From NCBI RefSeq assembly GCF_002243175.1, contig NZ_NDYF01000009.1, positions 62,001-126,000 on the forward strand: a DNA stretch of 64,000 bases. The letters are read 5' to 3'. Under the pieces are notes generated by a model, which made no database searches, was not told the origin of the DNA, and saw only the letters and a program-made list of their open reading frames with translations. The translations under genes were made by a program, and so were the position numbers. This DNA comes from Finegoldia magna_J. Its GTDB lineage: Bacteria > Bacillota > Clostridia > Tissierellales > Peptoniphilaceae. This document shows, piece after piece, positions 43,122 through 51,884 of this stretch (the stretch's first letter is position 1; every line of letters begins with the position of its first letter).

Positions 43122-44186
43122 ATGTTAGACAAAAAGTACAAAACAATTAAACCAGAAGATGTCAAATTAACTGAGTTTACTCAAACAGCTGGATGTGCAG
43201 CAAAGATAGGACCTGGTAAATTAGCTGAGGTATTAAGTCACCTTGAAAAAGTAAATGACGATAATCTTGTAGTAGGATTAGATACAAGCGATGATTGTGC
43301 TGTTTATAAAGTAAGAGATGATTTATGTTTAATTCAATCTCTAGACTTCTTTACACCGGTTGTTAATGACCCATATACATTTGGTCAAGTAGCTGCGGCA
43401 AACTCTTTAAGTGATTTATATGCCATGGGTTCAGATCCATTGTTAGCTTTAAATATTGTTTGTTTTTCTGATTGTATGAATCAAGATATTTTAGTTGAAA
43501 TTTTAAAAGGTGGTGCTGATAAGGCTAAAGAAGCAGGATGTCTGTTAGTTGGTGGTCATACAATTCAAGATGATGAACCTAAATATGGATTGTCTGTGAC
43601 AGGAATCAATCATCCAGATAAAGTTTGGGCCAACTCTACAGCTAAAGTAGGTGACGTAGTTGTATTAACTAAAAAATTAGGTGTAGGAATTGTAAATACT
43701 GCTATAAAAGGTGGAATGGACAATCAAAAATTATTTGATGAAGTTATCAAATCTATGTCTACATTGAATAAATACGCTAAGGAAGCATGTGATGGACTAG
43801 AAGTTCATGCTGCTACTGATGTAACAGGATTTGGTTTGTGTGGTCATGCACTTGAAATGGCTAAGGGATCTGATTTAACAATAGAAATTGATTCACAAAA
43901 CTTACCTATTTTCGAAGGAGTAGAAGAATTCGTTAACTTAGGATTAGTTCCAAAAGGAGCTTACGATAACAGAAATTTTATCAGAAATGATGTAAAAATC
44001 AGCAAAAATGTTAGCAGCTTCATAGATGATTTGGTATTTGATCCTCAAACATCAGGTGGATTATTAATTGCATTATCTAAGGAAGATGCTGATAAACTTG
44101 TAGAAAAACTACATGAATCTGGCCAAGTTGGAAATATAATAGGAAGAGTAAAGGAAAAAACAGATCACTTTATTGAAGTAATCTAA
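43122..44186 (+). CDS. selD: Selenide, water dikinase
   Basis: SelD makes selenophosphate, the selenium donor for selenocysteine, selenouridine or selenium cofactors. The 354-residue protein shows the active-site segment QTAGCAAKIGPG with Cys25 and Lys28, then GLDTSDDCAVYK, FGQVAAANSLSDLYAMG, GGHTIQDDEPKYGLSVTG and DPQTSGGLL. The catalytic residue is Cys, not selenocysteine. No selA, selB or mnmH is nearby, so the use of selenium cannot be told from this window. AAAGGAG precedes the ATG. Confidence 0.95.
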   Translation: MLDKKYKTIKPEDVKLTEFTQTAGCAAKIGPGKLAEVLSHLEKVNDDNLVVGLDTSDDCAVYKVRDDLCLIQSLDFFTPVVNDPYTFGQVAAANSLSDLYAMGSDPLLALNIVCFSDCMNQDILVEILKGGADKAKEAGCLLVGGHTIQDDEPKYGLSVTGINHPDKVWANSTAKVGDVVVLTKKLGVGIVNTAIKGGMDNQKLFDEVIKSMSTLNKYAKEACDGLEVHAATDVTGFGLCGHALEMAKGSDLTIEIDSQNLPIFEGVEEFVNLGLVPKGAYDNRNFIRNDVKISKNVSSFIDDLVFDPQTSGGLLIALSKEDADKLVEKLHESGQVGNIIGRVKEKTDHFIEVI

Positions 44187-44194
44187 TCAATCTT

Positions 44195-44893
44195 ATGAAA
44201 CTTAGAATTCTGTTAGTTTTTCCATCTAATGTATATAAAGATGAGATCATTTTGAATTTTTCTAATGATGAAAATTATGAAGTTTCAGAATGTTCTACAA
44301 TTGAAGATGCACTTGAAAAATTAAAAAAAGGTTACTATGATTTTTTGCTTTGTGATATGAATTTTTCGGATGGTACGGGCTTAGATTTCAAAAAAGAAAT
44401 CAGCAAACTATATTCTATTCCGACGATTTTTGTTAGTGACGAATCAGATGATATGAAAAAAATCTTAGCGTTAGAATATGGCGCAGATGATTATGTAGTT
44501 TATCCATTTAATATGCTTGAATTGAAAGCAAGAATTAGAGCAGTTCTAAGAAGAACAAAATCAGACTTAGTAAATGATAGTAATAAAACAAATATTTTAC
44601 AAATCGGTGAATTTGAATTTAATTTAATATCAAGAACTGTAAAAAGATATGGTCAAGATATAGAATTAACAGGAAGAGAATTTGAATTGTTATATGTACT
44701 TGTTTCTAATAAAGATAAGGTTCTTTCAAGAAAAGAATTGGCTGCGAAATTATGGGAAGATGCACAATCTCATATCAGGACTGTTGATGTTCACATTAAA
44801 AGATTGAGAGAAAAAATCAAAGACAACGAATCATTAATAATTAGAACAAAATGGGGAGAAGGATATTACTTCTCATCAAATACAAAAGTTTAA
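44195..44893 (+). CDS. Atypical OmpR/PhoB-family response regulator
   Basis: A 232-residue protein with a receiver domain (1-120) and a C-terminal winged-helix DNA-binding domain (about 130-228; LTGREFELLYVLVSNKDKVLSRKELAAKLW, RTVDVHIKRLREKI, IRTKWGEGYYF). The phospho-acceptor Asp54 and Ser81 are present. The acidic pair expected near residues 9-10 is Phe-Pro, and the conserved Lys before Pro-Phe is Tyr103. It is therefore probably not phosphorylated in the usual way. No histidine kinase is adjacent and no good ribosome site is seen; it starts 8 bases after selD. Confidence 0.88.
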   Translation: MKLRILLVFPSNVYKDEIILNFSNDENYEVSECSTIEDALEKLKKGYYDFLLCDMNFSDGTGLDFKKEISKLYSIPTIFVSDESDDMKKILALEYGADDYVVYPFNMLELKARIRAVLRRTKSDLVNDSNKTNILQIGEFEFNLISRTVKRYGQDIELTGREFELLYVLVSNKDKVLSRKELAAKLWEDAQSHIRTVDVHIKRLREKIKDNESLIIRTKWGEGYYFSSNTKV

Positions 44894-44915
44894 ACTGCTT
44901 TTAAAAAAGCAGTTT
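44892..44915 (+). terminator. Weak hairpin between the response regulator and cyclophilin genes
   Basis: AAACTGCTT (44892-44900) pairs with AAGCAGTTT (44907-44915), but only a short mixed A/T tract follows, so termination is likely partial. Confidence 0.5.
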
Positions 44916-44934
44916 AATTATTTATGGAGGAAAT

Positions 44935-45519
44935 ATGTATCAAACAGATATACCAAAAAAAGATCAATTAATGGCAAATATAATCACAAACGTGGGAGAA
45001 ATAAAAATTTGTTTGTTTGAAAATGATGCTCCAAATTGTGTGGAAAATTTTGTAACTCATGCACAAAAAGGATATTATGATGGAACTATTTTTCATAGAG
45101 TCATTAAAGATTTTATGATCCAAGGAGGAGATCCACAAGGAACAGGCTATGGCGGAGAAAGTATTTGGAAAAGGCCTTTTGAAGATGAATTTTCGGATAA
45201 TTTAAAAAATATAAGAGGAGCATTATCTATGGCTAATTCTGGACCAAACACTAATGGATCTCAATTTTTTATCGTTCAAAACACTTCAATTAGAGAAGAT
45301 TATATTAAATATCTTGACGAATGTGATTTGAACGAAGAACAAAAAGAATACTATAAAAATAATGGTGGTTGTTTTTGGTTAGATGGAAAACATTCTGTAT
45401 TTGGTCAGGTTTATAGCGGGATGGACATAGTAGATAAGATTTCTAATGTAGATACTGATTTTTCAGATAAACCGTTAGACGATATTATAATTAAATCAAT
45501 AGAAATTTCAAGGAATTAG
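44935..45519 (+). CDS. Peptidyl-prolyl cis-trans isomerase, cyclophilin type
   Basis: A 194-residue cytosolic cyclophilin. Key blocks are FHRVIKDFMIQGGDPQGTGYGG near residue 57, SMANSGPNTNGSQFFIV near 99, and LDGKHSVFGQVYSGMDIVD near 146, including the catalytic Arg of FHRV and the FF of QFFI. There is no signal peptide. GGAGG lies 4 bases before the ATG. The thymidine kinase gene starts one base after its stop. Confidence 0.95.
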   Translation: MYQTDIPKKDQLMANIITNVGEIKICLFENDAPNCVENFVTHAQKGYYDGTIFHRVIKDFMIQGGDPQGTGYGGESIWKRPFEDEFSDNLKNIRGALSMANSGPNTNGSQFFIVQNTSIREDYIKYLDECDLNEEQKEYYKNNGGCFWLDGKHSVFGQVYSGMDIVDKISNVDTDFSDKPLDDIIIKSIEISRN

Positions 45520-45520
45520 T

Positions 45521-46153
45521 ATGCATCAATATAGAGGTAAATTAATAGTGCATACTGGTTCTATGTTTTCCGGAAAAACATCTAGTCTTTGGAAAGAAGT
45601 GAATAGGTTTAAAATCGCTAAGTACAATGTAGTCGTGTTTAAACCAAAGATGGATTCCAGATATTCTAAGGAAAAAGTAGTAACACATGATAAAAACGAA
45701 ATTGAAGCAATAAATGTCGATAATATTGACGATATAGTTGAATACACAAAAACTCATGACGTAAATGTCATTGCTATAGATGAAGTGCAGTTTATTAATT
45801 CAAAAGCAGATCATTTTGTAAGACAAATAAATTATCTTTTGGAAAAAGGATTTACAATTATTGCTGCTGGGCTTGACATGGACTATAAAGCCAAGCCATT
45901 TCAACTTGTTAAGGAGTTATTGCCTATATGTGATTACGTTGAAAAACACCACGCAGTGTGCGCTGTGTGTGGAAATGATGCATGGGTAAGTTATCGTATA
46001 TCAGACGATAAAAACAGAATACAGTTAGGGGCTAGTGAGGCATATATGCCATTATGTAGAAAACACTACATTGAAAAAATGAATGAAAAGAAGCTAACAG
46101 AACTACAAACAACATATTTAGATAAAGATAAAAAAAATAAAAACACAATTTAG
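45521..46153 (+). CDS. tdk: Thymidine kinase
   Basis: It phosphorylates thymidine in the salvage route to dTTP. The 210-residue type II kinase has the P-loop GSMFSGKT at residue 12, the DEVQF Walker B near 87, the lasso region with AAGLDMDYKAKPF, and a zinc site with CAVCGNDA and a C-terminal CRKH. There is a weak ribosome site inside the preceding gene, consistent with coupling. It ends in a bidirectional terminator. Confidence 0.97.
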   Translation: MHQYRGKLIVHTGSMFSGKTSSLWKEVNRFKIAKYNVVVFKPKMDSRYSKEKVVTHDKNEIEAINVDNIDDIVEYTKTHDVNVIAIDEVQFINSKADHFVRQINYLLEKGFTIIAAGLDMDYKAKPFQLVKELLPICDYVEKHHAVCAVCGNDAWVSYRISDDKNRIQLGASEAYMPLCRKHYIEKMNEKKLTELQTTYLDKDKKNKNTI

Positions 46154-46174
46154 TTATACTAAATTGTGTTTTTT
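46141..46174. terminator. Bidirectional terminator between tdk and luxS
   Basis: A perfect 13-base stem (46141-46153 with 46159-46171) with a 5-base loop includes the tdk stop codon and is followed by T-run; luxS ends at 46175. Confidence 0.92.
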
Positions 46175-46645
46175 CTATTCTGGATAGATTAAATTTTCTG
46201 TTTTAATAGAATTTAGAACCTTCAAGTACTTATCAGAGTAGAATTTTGCCATATTTAAATTCATATCTGAATAGTTGCCACAGTCCTTTGCTGATTGACC
46301 AGGTATATCGCCTTCGTAATTAGATATAAATTCAAAGAGTTCTTTAATTAAGTCTACGATATCTTCAGATTTTTTATCTCCGACCAAGATTAGATAAAAG
46401 CCTGTTCTACAACCCATAGGACCAAAATAAATAACTTCATTTTCAAGTTTATTTCTTAAAAATGTAGCGGCTAAATGTTCTATTGCGTGAACTTCTGCTG
46501 TATTCATAACAGGTTCTCTGTTAGGTGCAGTTATTCTCAAATCAAAAGTAGTTAATACTTCATTGTTTAAATAATCTTTTCTTGATACATAAATTCCAGG
46601 TAATAATTTTAAGTGATTAATTTTAAAACTTTCTATTTTATTCAT
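46175..46645 (-). CDS. luxS: S-ribosylhomocysteine lyase
   Basis: It cleaves S-ribosylhomocysteine to homocysteine and the precursor of autoinducer 2, as part of the methyl cycle. The 156-residue protein has the iron/zinc site HAIEH near residue 53 and the third ligand Cys near residue 125 (GQSAKDCGNY), with catalytic Cys in PMGCRTGFY. AGGAGG precedes the start on the minus strand. It lies 8 bases after rodA and probably shares its transcript. Whether AI-2 acts as a signal here is unknown. Confidence 0.97.
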   Translation of the reverse strand: MNKIESFKINHLKLLPGIYVSRKDYLNNEVLTTFDLRITAPNREPVMNTAEVHAIEHLAATFLRNKLENEVIYFGPMGCRTGFYLILVGDKKSEDIVDLIKELFEFISNYEGDIPGQSAKDCGNYSDMNLNMAKFYSDKYLKVLNSIKTENLIYPE

Positions 46646-46653
46646 ATTTCCTC

Positions 46654-47757
46654 CTAAATGAAATTCAATGGGTCTTTTTGAATTGATGAAGATATAATCA
46701 ATCCTATTGAAATTAAGTTGATAATTTGAAATGTTCCACCATAACTAAAAAATGGCAATGGAATACCAGTTATAGGCATTACACCAATAGTCATTCCAAT
46801 ATTTTCAAATATGTGGAATAAAAACATTGCTGTAAATCCAATTGTCAATAATTTTGAGTATAAATTATCTGAGTTTTGAGCAATAACCACACATCTATAA
46901 AGCATTAAGGCATATAATAAAATCAATATAAATCCACCGATAAATCCAAATTCTTCAACTAATACCGCAAAAATAAAATCTGTTTGCTTTTCAGGAATAA
47001 AATTATATTGACTTTGTACTCCATTTAAGAAACCTTCACCAGTCAATTTTCCTGATCCTATTGCTATTTTACCTTGAAGAGCTTGCCATCCAGTGTTTGA
47101 TAAATCTCTTTCAGGATGAACAAAATTTAATATTCTATCTCTTTGAAACTGATCTAGTCTCAAGTATAAAAAAGGTAAACTAACTATTCCTAAGACAATT
47201 GCTCCTATTAAATATTTCCAATCAATTCCAGCTGTGAATAACATAACGATTATTATAAATGTATACACCATTGCTGTTCCTGCGTCTGGTTGTTTTAAAA
47301 TTAGAGCTACAGGAATAAAAGCAAAAATTAGTATTTTTAATAAAGTTTTGGGGTTATTCAGGCTGTTCTTGTTAGATTCAATAATATTTGCAAGTGAAAT
47401 AATAAGAACTATCTTCATTATTTCAGAAGGTTGAAAATTTATTGGTCCAAACTTAAACCAACTTCTTGCGCCCCATTCATCACCAACACCAAAAAATAAA
47501 ACTAAAACTAGTAAAACATTGCAAATTATGTACATTGGAATGTTAAGTTTTTTTATTATGTGGTTGTCTAGTGATATTATAAAAAAAACAACAATTATTC
47601 CTATAATTGTAGCTATTAATTGTTTTCTGAAATAATGATTTGAAAGACTTGATCCAGCGCTATATAATACTACAAGACCGTAAATAATAAGTATTAAAAC
47701 GCTGATAATTAGAGTTTTATCTATTTTTGATATATTTTTTTTGTTAATATTAAACAT
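46654..47757 (-). CDS. rodA: RodA/FtsW-type peptidoglycan polymerase (SEDS family)
   Basis: A 367-residue membrane protein with about ten hydrophobic segments. SEDS features are seen: LYSAGSS near the first segment, WGARSWFKFGPINFQPSEIMKI, LKQPDAGTAMVY, a periplasmic loop with GWQALQGKIAIGSGKLTGEGFLNG, and PITGIPLPFFSYGGT near the C-terminus. It polymerises glycan strands with a partner penicillin-binding protein. The short length and sequence suggest RodA rather than FtsW. GAGGA precedes the start. Confidence 0.92.
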   Translation of the reverse strand: MFNINKKNISKIDKTLIISVLILIIYGLVVLYSAGSSLSNHYFRKQLIATIIGIIVVFFIISLDNHIIKKLNIPMYIICNVLLVLVLFFGVGDEWGARSWFKFGPINFQPSEIMKIVLIISLANIIESNKNSLNNPKTLLKILIFAFIPVALILKQPDAGTAMVYTFIIIVMLFTAGIDWKYLIGAIVLGIVSLPFLYLRLDQFQRDRILNFVHPERDLSNTGWQALQGKIAIGSGKLTGEGFLNGVQSQYNFIPEKQTDFIFAVLVEEFGFIGGFILILLYALMLYRCVVIAQNSDNLYSKLLTIGFTAMFLFHIFENIGMTIGVMPITGIPLPFFSYGGTFQIINLISIGLIISSSIQKDPLNFI

Positions 47758-47777
47758 GTCTCACTTCCTCATCTAGT

Positions 47778-47812
47778 ATTATAACATATTAAATATGAAG
47801 GTGTGATATAAT
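47778..47812. promoter_or_regulatory. Divergent extended -10 promoters for rodA-luxS (minus) and nfo-nth (plus)
   Basis: On the minus strand, TATAAT at 47783-47778 is preceded by TGT. On the plus strand, TATAAT at 47807-47812 is preceded by TGA. Both have poor -35 boxes but fit the extended -10 form TGnTATAAT. The two are only 23 bases apart. Confidence 0.6.
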
Positions 47813-47830
47813 AATGACTTGGAGGTAATT

Positions 47831-48664
47831 ATGAACAGAATAGGGTGCCATTTATCTACATCAAAAGGACTTCACAAAACTATAGAACAATGCTTACAAA
47901 TAAATGCTGACACTTTTCAATTCTTTCCTCGTAATCCAAGAGGATCTAAGTCTAGATTAATTCCTGATAAAGAAATAGAAAAATTTTTGGAGCTTAGGGA
48001 AACCCGTGATATAAATAATATTGTGTGTCATGGAGCATATACAATGAATTTATGTAGTGATAGAGAAGATTTAAGAGAATTGGCGATTCAGCTTATAAAT
48101 GAAGATATGAAAAAAATTAAAGATTTGAAAATTGATAAGTACGTTCTTCATCCAGGAAGTCATAAAAATCAAGGAATTGAGAAAGGACTTAATTTGATTG
48201 TAGAAGGCTTGAATCAAATAGATGTTTCAAATGGTCAGATGATATGTATAGAAACTATGAGTGGAAAAGGTAGTGAACTTGGATGTGATTTAAACCAAAT
48301 TGCATATATTATTAGTAATGCAAGTATTCCCTTGTATGTTTGTATAGATACTTGCCATTTATTTAGTTCTGGAATTAGACTGGATAGTTTTGATGATTAT
48401 CTTGATGAATTTGATAAGTTAATTGGTATTGAGAAAATAAAAGTAATTCATTGCAATGATTCTATAATGTCATTTGGAGCAAATAAAGATAGACATGAAA
48501 AGTTTGGTAAGGGATTGATTGGAGAATCAGACCTTTTTAATGTAATCTTTAATGAAAGGTTAGAGGGCAGACCAATAATATTGGAAACGCCTAACGACTT
48601 AGATGGATATAAAATTGAAATTGAAGAATTAAGGAGAAAGTTTCATGAGTTACGAGAAAATTAA
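47831..48664 (+). CDS. nfo: Deoxyribonuclease IV (AP endonuclease)
   Basis: It cleaves DNA 5' to abasic sites in base excision repair. The 277-residue TIM-barrel protein has the zinc ligands in typical places: CHLSTSKGL, VCHGAYTMNL, YVLHPGSHKNQG, CIETMSGKGSELG, CIDTCHLFSSG, VIHCNDSIMSFGANKDRHEKFGKG, and LETPND. The start at 47831 has GGAGG 5 bases upstream; a longer frame to 47819 contains the ribosome site. It overlaps nth by 20 bases. Confidence 0.96.
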   Translation: MNRIGCHLSTSKGLHKTIEQCLQINADTFQFFPRNPRGSKSRLIPDKEIEKFLELRETRDINNIVCHGAYTMNLCSDREDLRELAIQLINEDMKKIKDLKIDKYVLHPGSHKNQGIEKGLNLIVEGLNQIDVSNGQMICIETMSGKGSELGCDLNQIAYIISNASIPLYVCIDTCHLFSSGIRLDSFDDYLDEFDKLIGIEKIKVIHCNDSIMSFGANKDRHEKFGKGLIGESDLFNVIFNERLEGRPIILETPNDLDGYKIEIEELRRKFHELREN

Positions 48665-49271
48665 TAAAATTTTGGATGATTTAGATAGCTTATATCCTAA
48701 TGCAAAAGCAGGTTTAGATTTTACTACTCCGTTCGAATTATTAATTGCCACTATTTTATCAGCGCAATGTACAGATGTTAGGGTTAATAAAGTTACAGCT
48801 GTTTTATTTAAAGAGCACAATACCCCTAAAACAATATTAGACTTAGGAGTAGATGGATTAGCAAAATACATCAAAAGCTGTGGACTATACAAGACAAAAT
48901 CAAAAAATATCATAAATACATGTAATGTTTTATATCATGATTACGACTCAAAAGTTCCAGATACTATTGATGAATTAATGAAATTACCAGGAGTTGGTAG
49001 AAAAACCGCAAATGTAGTTGTAAGCAATGCATTTGGAACACCAGCTATAGCTGTGGATACTCATGTTTTTAGAGTAACTAACAGAATTGGAATTGTAAAT
49101 GAAAAAGACGTATTGAGTACTGAAAAGGCGTTGATGCAAGAAATACCAAGAGACAGATGGTCAAAAAGTCATCATTTATTTATTTGGCATGGCAGAAATC
49201 TATGCAAGGCTAGAAATCCAAGATGTGAAGAATGTATATTGAATGACAGATGTAAATTTTACAACTCTTAA
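48645..49271 (+). CDS. nth: Endonuclease III
   Basis: A DNA glycosylase/AP lyase that removes oxidised pyrimidines. The 208-residue protein has the helix-hairpin-helix LPGVGRKTANVV with the catalytic Lys near residue 118, the catalytic Asp in VDTHVFRVTNRIG, and four Cys for a [4Fe-4S] cluster (C-x6-C-x2-C-x5-C in LCKARNPRCEECILNDRC). The gene is coupled to nfo, so glycosylase and AP endonuclease are made together. Confidence 0.97.
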   Translation: MSYEKINKILDDLDSLYPNAKAGLDFTTPFELLIATILSAQCTDVRVNKVTAVLFKEHNTPKTILDLGVDGLAKYIKSCGLYKTKSKNIINTCNVLYHDYDSKVPDTIDELMKLPGVGRKTANVVVSNAFGTPAIAVDTHVFRVTNRIGIVNEKDVLSTEKALMQEIPRDRWSKSHHLFIWHGRNLCKARNPRCEECILNDRCKFYNS

Positions 49272-49283
49272 TTAAAAAAACTA

Positions 49284-49312
49284 TTGACAGATATCTTTTT
49301 TGATGTTATTAT
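49284..49312 (+). promoter_or_regulatory. Promoter of the pyr operon
   Basis: TTGACA at 49284-49289 and TATTAT at 49307-49312 are 17 bases apart. The leader before pyrB is only about 20 bases, too short for a PyrR-type attenuator, so control must be by another means. Confidence 0.82.
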
Positions 49313-49339
49313 AGTGAAAATAAATCAAAGGAGATAGTT

Positions 49340-50260
49340 ATGTTAAAAAATAGAAATTTAATTAACGCAGATGATTTTAATGTAGAAGAGATAAACGAAA
49401 TATTGAATTTAGCAGAAGAAATTATAAAGAGTCCTTCTGATTTTTCTAATTTATGTAATGGAAAAATCTTAGGGACTCTTTTTTTTGAGCCTTCAACAAG
49501 AACAAGATTAAGTTTTGAATCAGCAATACATAGATTAGGTGGAGATTGCATAGGCTTTTCAGAAAGTGCAAGTTCATCGACATCAAAGGGTGAGTCTTTG
49601 GCTGATACAATAAGAACAGTGTCAAATTATACAGATATAATTGCGATGAGAAACCCAAAAGAAGGTTCCGCAGTTTTAGCTAGTTCTTATGCAGAAGTTC
49701 CATTGATAAATGCAGGTGATGGTGGACATCAACATCCAACTCAAACTTTGACAGATTTGTTGACAATTTGGATGACTAAAAAAAGATTGGACAACATGAC
49801 AATAGGATTGTGTGGAGATCTAAAATTTGGTAGAACAGTCCATTCTTTGATAAAAGCTATGTCAAGATATGAGAACAACAAGTTCGTCTTAATATCTCCT
49901 GAAGAACTTCAAGTGCCTGATTATATTAAGATATTTTTAAAATCAAAGAATATAGAATTCAAAGAAGTTGAAAAAATGGAAGATGTAATCGGTGAATTAG
50001 ATGTTTTATACATGACTAGAGTTCAACGTGAAAGATTCTTCAATGAAGCAGATTATGTTAGATTGAAAGATTCATATATCTTAGATAATGATAAAATGAA
50101 ATTAGCTACAGAAGATTTAGCTGTTCTTCATCCATTGCCAAGAGTAAATGAAATAGCTACAGAAGTTGATAGCGATCCAAGAGCAGTTTATTTTAAGCAA
50201 GTTAGATACGGTGTAATTGTTAGAATGGCGTTAATATTGAAATTATTAGGGGTGAGATAA
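49340..50260 (+). CDS. pyrB: Aspartate carbamoyltransferase, catalytic subunit
   Basis: It forms carbamoyl-aspartate, the committed step of pyrimidine synthesis. The 306-residue protein has the carbamoyl-phosphate loop FFEPSTRTRLSFESA near residue 51, the block ASSSTSKGESLADT, DGGHQHPTQTLTDLLT near 131, and HPLPRVNEI near 262. AAAGGAG precedes the ATG. It overlaps pyrI by one base, and the two should form the regulated holoenzyme. Confidence 0.98.
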   Translation: MLKNRNLINADDFNVEEINEILNLAEEIIKSPSDFSNLCNGKILGTLFFEPSTRTRLSFESAIHRLGGDCIGFSESASSSTSKGESLADTIRTVSNYTDIIAMRNPKEGSAVLASSYAEVPLINAGDGGHQHPTQTLTDLLTIWMTKKRLDNMTIGLCGDLKFGRTVHSLIKAMSRYENNKFVLISPEELQVPDYIKIFLKSKNIEFKEVEKMEDVIGELDVLYMTRVQRERFFNEADYVRLKDSYILDNDKMKLATEDLAVLHPLPRVNEIATEVDSDPRAVYFKQVRYGVIVRMALILKLLGVR

Positions 50261-50688
50261 TGTTAAACATTAATAGTATTGAAAAAGGTATTGTAATCGA
50301 TCATATCAAATGTGGAATGGGTTATAAAATATTCCAACTTTTAAAGTTAGACAAGGCTGATTATACAGTAGCATTAATCATGAATGCACAATCAGGTAAA
50401 TTGGGAAGAAAAGATATGATCAAAATCGAAAATGTTATAGATATAGACTTTGATATACTTGGAGTATTCGATGATAATATGACTGTTAATATAATTGAAA
50501 ATGAAAAAATAAAAGAAAAAATCAGCTTAAATTTACCAGAACATTTTGAAGGTTTTATTAAATGTAAAAATCCTAGATGTATAACTCAATCTGAAAGAAG
50601 TATCGTACAAAAATTTAGTTTAGTTGATAAGGATACTAGAACCTATAAGTGTGATTATTGTGATCACTTATATAACGTGGAGGAATAA
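50260..50688 (+). CDS. pyrI: Aspartate carbamoyltransferase, regulatory subunit
   Basis: It binds nucleotides and adjusts PyrB. The 142-residue protein has the allosteric domain (IEKGIVIDHIKCGMGYKIFQLL) and a C-terminal zinc ribbon with four Cys (CKNPRC and CDYC). A regulatory subunit is absent from Bacillus but present in many Clostridia. It lies between pyrB and pyrC, overlapping each by one base. Confidence 0.96.
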   Translation: MLNINSIEKGIVIDHIKCGMGYKIFQLLKLDKADYTVALIMNAQSGKLGRKDMIKIENVIDIDFDILGVFDDNMTVNIIENEKIKEKISLNLPEHFEGFIKCKNPRCITQSERSIVQKFSLVDKDTRTYKCDYCDHLYNVEE

Positions 50689-51884
50689 TGAAACTGCTGC
50701 TTAAAAATTGTCATATTATAGATAAAGATAAAGATATTTTTGCTGATATTTTAATAGAAAATGGTAAAATAAAAGCAATAGGAGAGATATTAGAAGAATG
50801 TGATGAAATCATTGATGTAAAGGGAAAAATTGTAATGCCAGGATTCATAGATTTGCACACTCATTTCAGATATCCCGGTCAAGAAAATAAAGAGGATTTA
50901 TATACTGGTAGTCTGTCAGCTCTTGCTGGAGGCTACACAAGTTGTAATTTGATGGGAAACACTAAACCAGTTGTGGATAATAATGAAATCTACAATCAAA
51001 TTATAGACAAATCAAAAGAAATTGATCTAATAAATATATATCAATGTATGGCCACAACAAAAGATTTAAAATCTATAGAAATGATTAATTTTGAAAAAGC
51101 AGATAATAATATCAAATTCTTTAGTGAAGACGGGAAAGGTATAACAGATTCTTTACTAGCCTTTAATATTTTTACGGAAATAGAAAAAATAAATAAAGGT
51201 ATAATGGTACATGCAGAAGACCATAATCTAACAAAGATTTCTACAAGGTATGCAGAGGATTTAGAAACAATTAGAGATTGCTACTTAAGCTTAAAAACAG
51301 GATGTAGAGTTCATTTTTGTCACGTTAGCACTATTGACTCATTAGAAGCGATAAAATTCTACAAAGAAAAAAATGCACCAATTACTTGTGAAGTTACTCC
51401 TCATCACATATATATGAAAGATAGTGATTTTAGAGTAAATCCTTCAATAAGAACTCAAGACGATATAGATTGCATAATAAAAATGATAAAAAATAATACA
51501 GTAGATGCTATTGCAACAGATCATGCTCCTCACACTAAAGAAGATAAAGATAACGGTGCATGTGGAATGATTGGACTTGAGACAGCGTTTAATATTGCAT
51601 ATAAAGTGTTGCATGAAGAAAATGATATATCATTAAACAAAATATCTGAATTAATGAGTTACAATCCAGCTAAGATATTAGGAGAAAATAAAGGTGCTAT
51701 AAATCCAACATACGATGCTGATCTAGTTATAATTGATATTGATAAAGAAATCAAAGTAGAAAAATTTAATTCAAAATCAAACAATTCTCCTTTTATTGGC
51801 GAAAAGTTTAGAGGCAGTATTGAGATGACAATTGTAAATGGAAAAGTTAAATTTGAGAAAGGGGCTAAAAATGATAATAGATAA
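50688..51884 (+). CDS. pyrC: Dihydroorotase
   Basis: It closes carbamoyl-aspartate to dihydroorotate. The 398-residue amidohydrolase has the metal motif DLHTHFRYPGQE near residue 59, HAEDHNL near 176, VHFCHVST near 204 and ATDHAPHTKEDKD near 280. This is the class I form common in Gram-positives. GGAGG precedes the start. It overlaps pyrF by 14 bases. Confidence 0.96.
   Translation: MKLLLKNCHIIDKDKDIFADILIENGKIKAIGEILEECDEIIDVKGKIVMPGFIDLHTHFRYPGQENKEDLYTGSLSALAGGYTSCNLMGNTKPVVDNNEIYNQIIDKSKEIDLINIYQCMATTKDLKSIEMINFEKADNNIKFFSEDGKGITDSLLAFNIFTEIEKINKGIMVHAEDHNLTKISTRYAEDLETIRDCYLSLKTGCRVHFCHVSTIDSLEAIKFYKEKNAPITCEVTPHHIYMKDSDFRVNPSIRTQDDIDCIIKMIKNNTVDAIATDHAPHTKEDKDNGACGMIGLETAFNIAYKVLHEENDISLNKISELMSYNPAKILGENKGAINPTYDADLVIIDIDKEIKVEKFNSKSNNSPFIGEKFRGSIEMTIVNGKVKFEKGAKNDNR

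Noticed and set aside
43122..44186. In-frame TGA (selenocysteine) in selD
   Set aside because: The active-site residue is encoded by TGT (Cys), and no interrupted frame suggesting a selenoprotein was found nearby.
49313..49339. PyrR attenuator before pyrB
   Set aside because: The leader is too short and contains no hairpin pair or binding motif.
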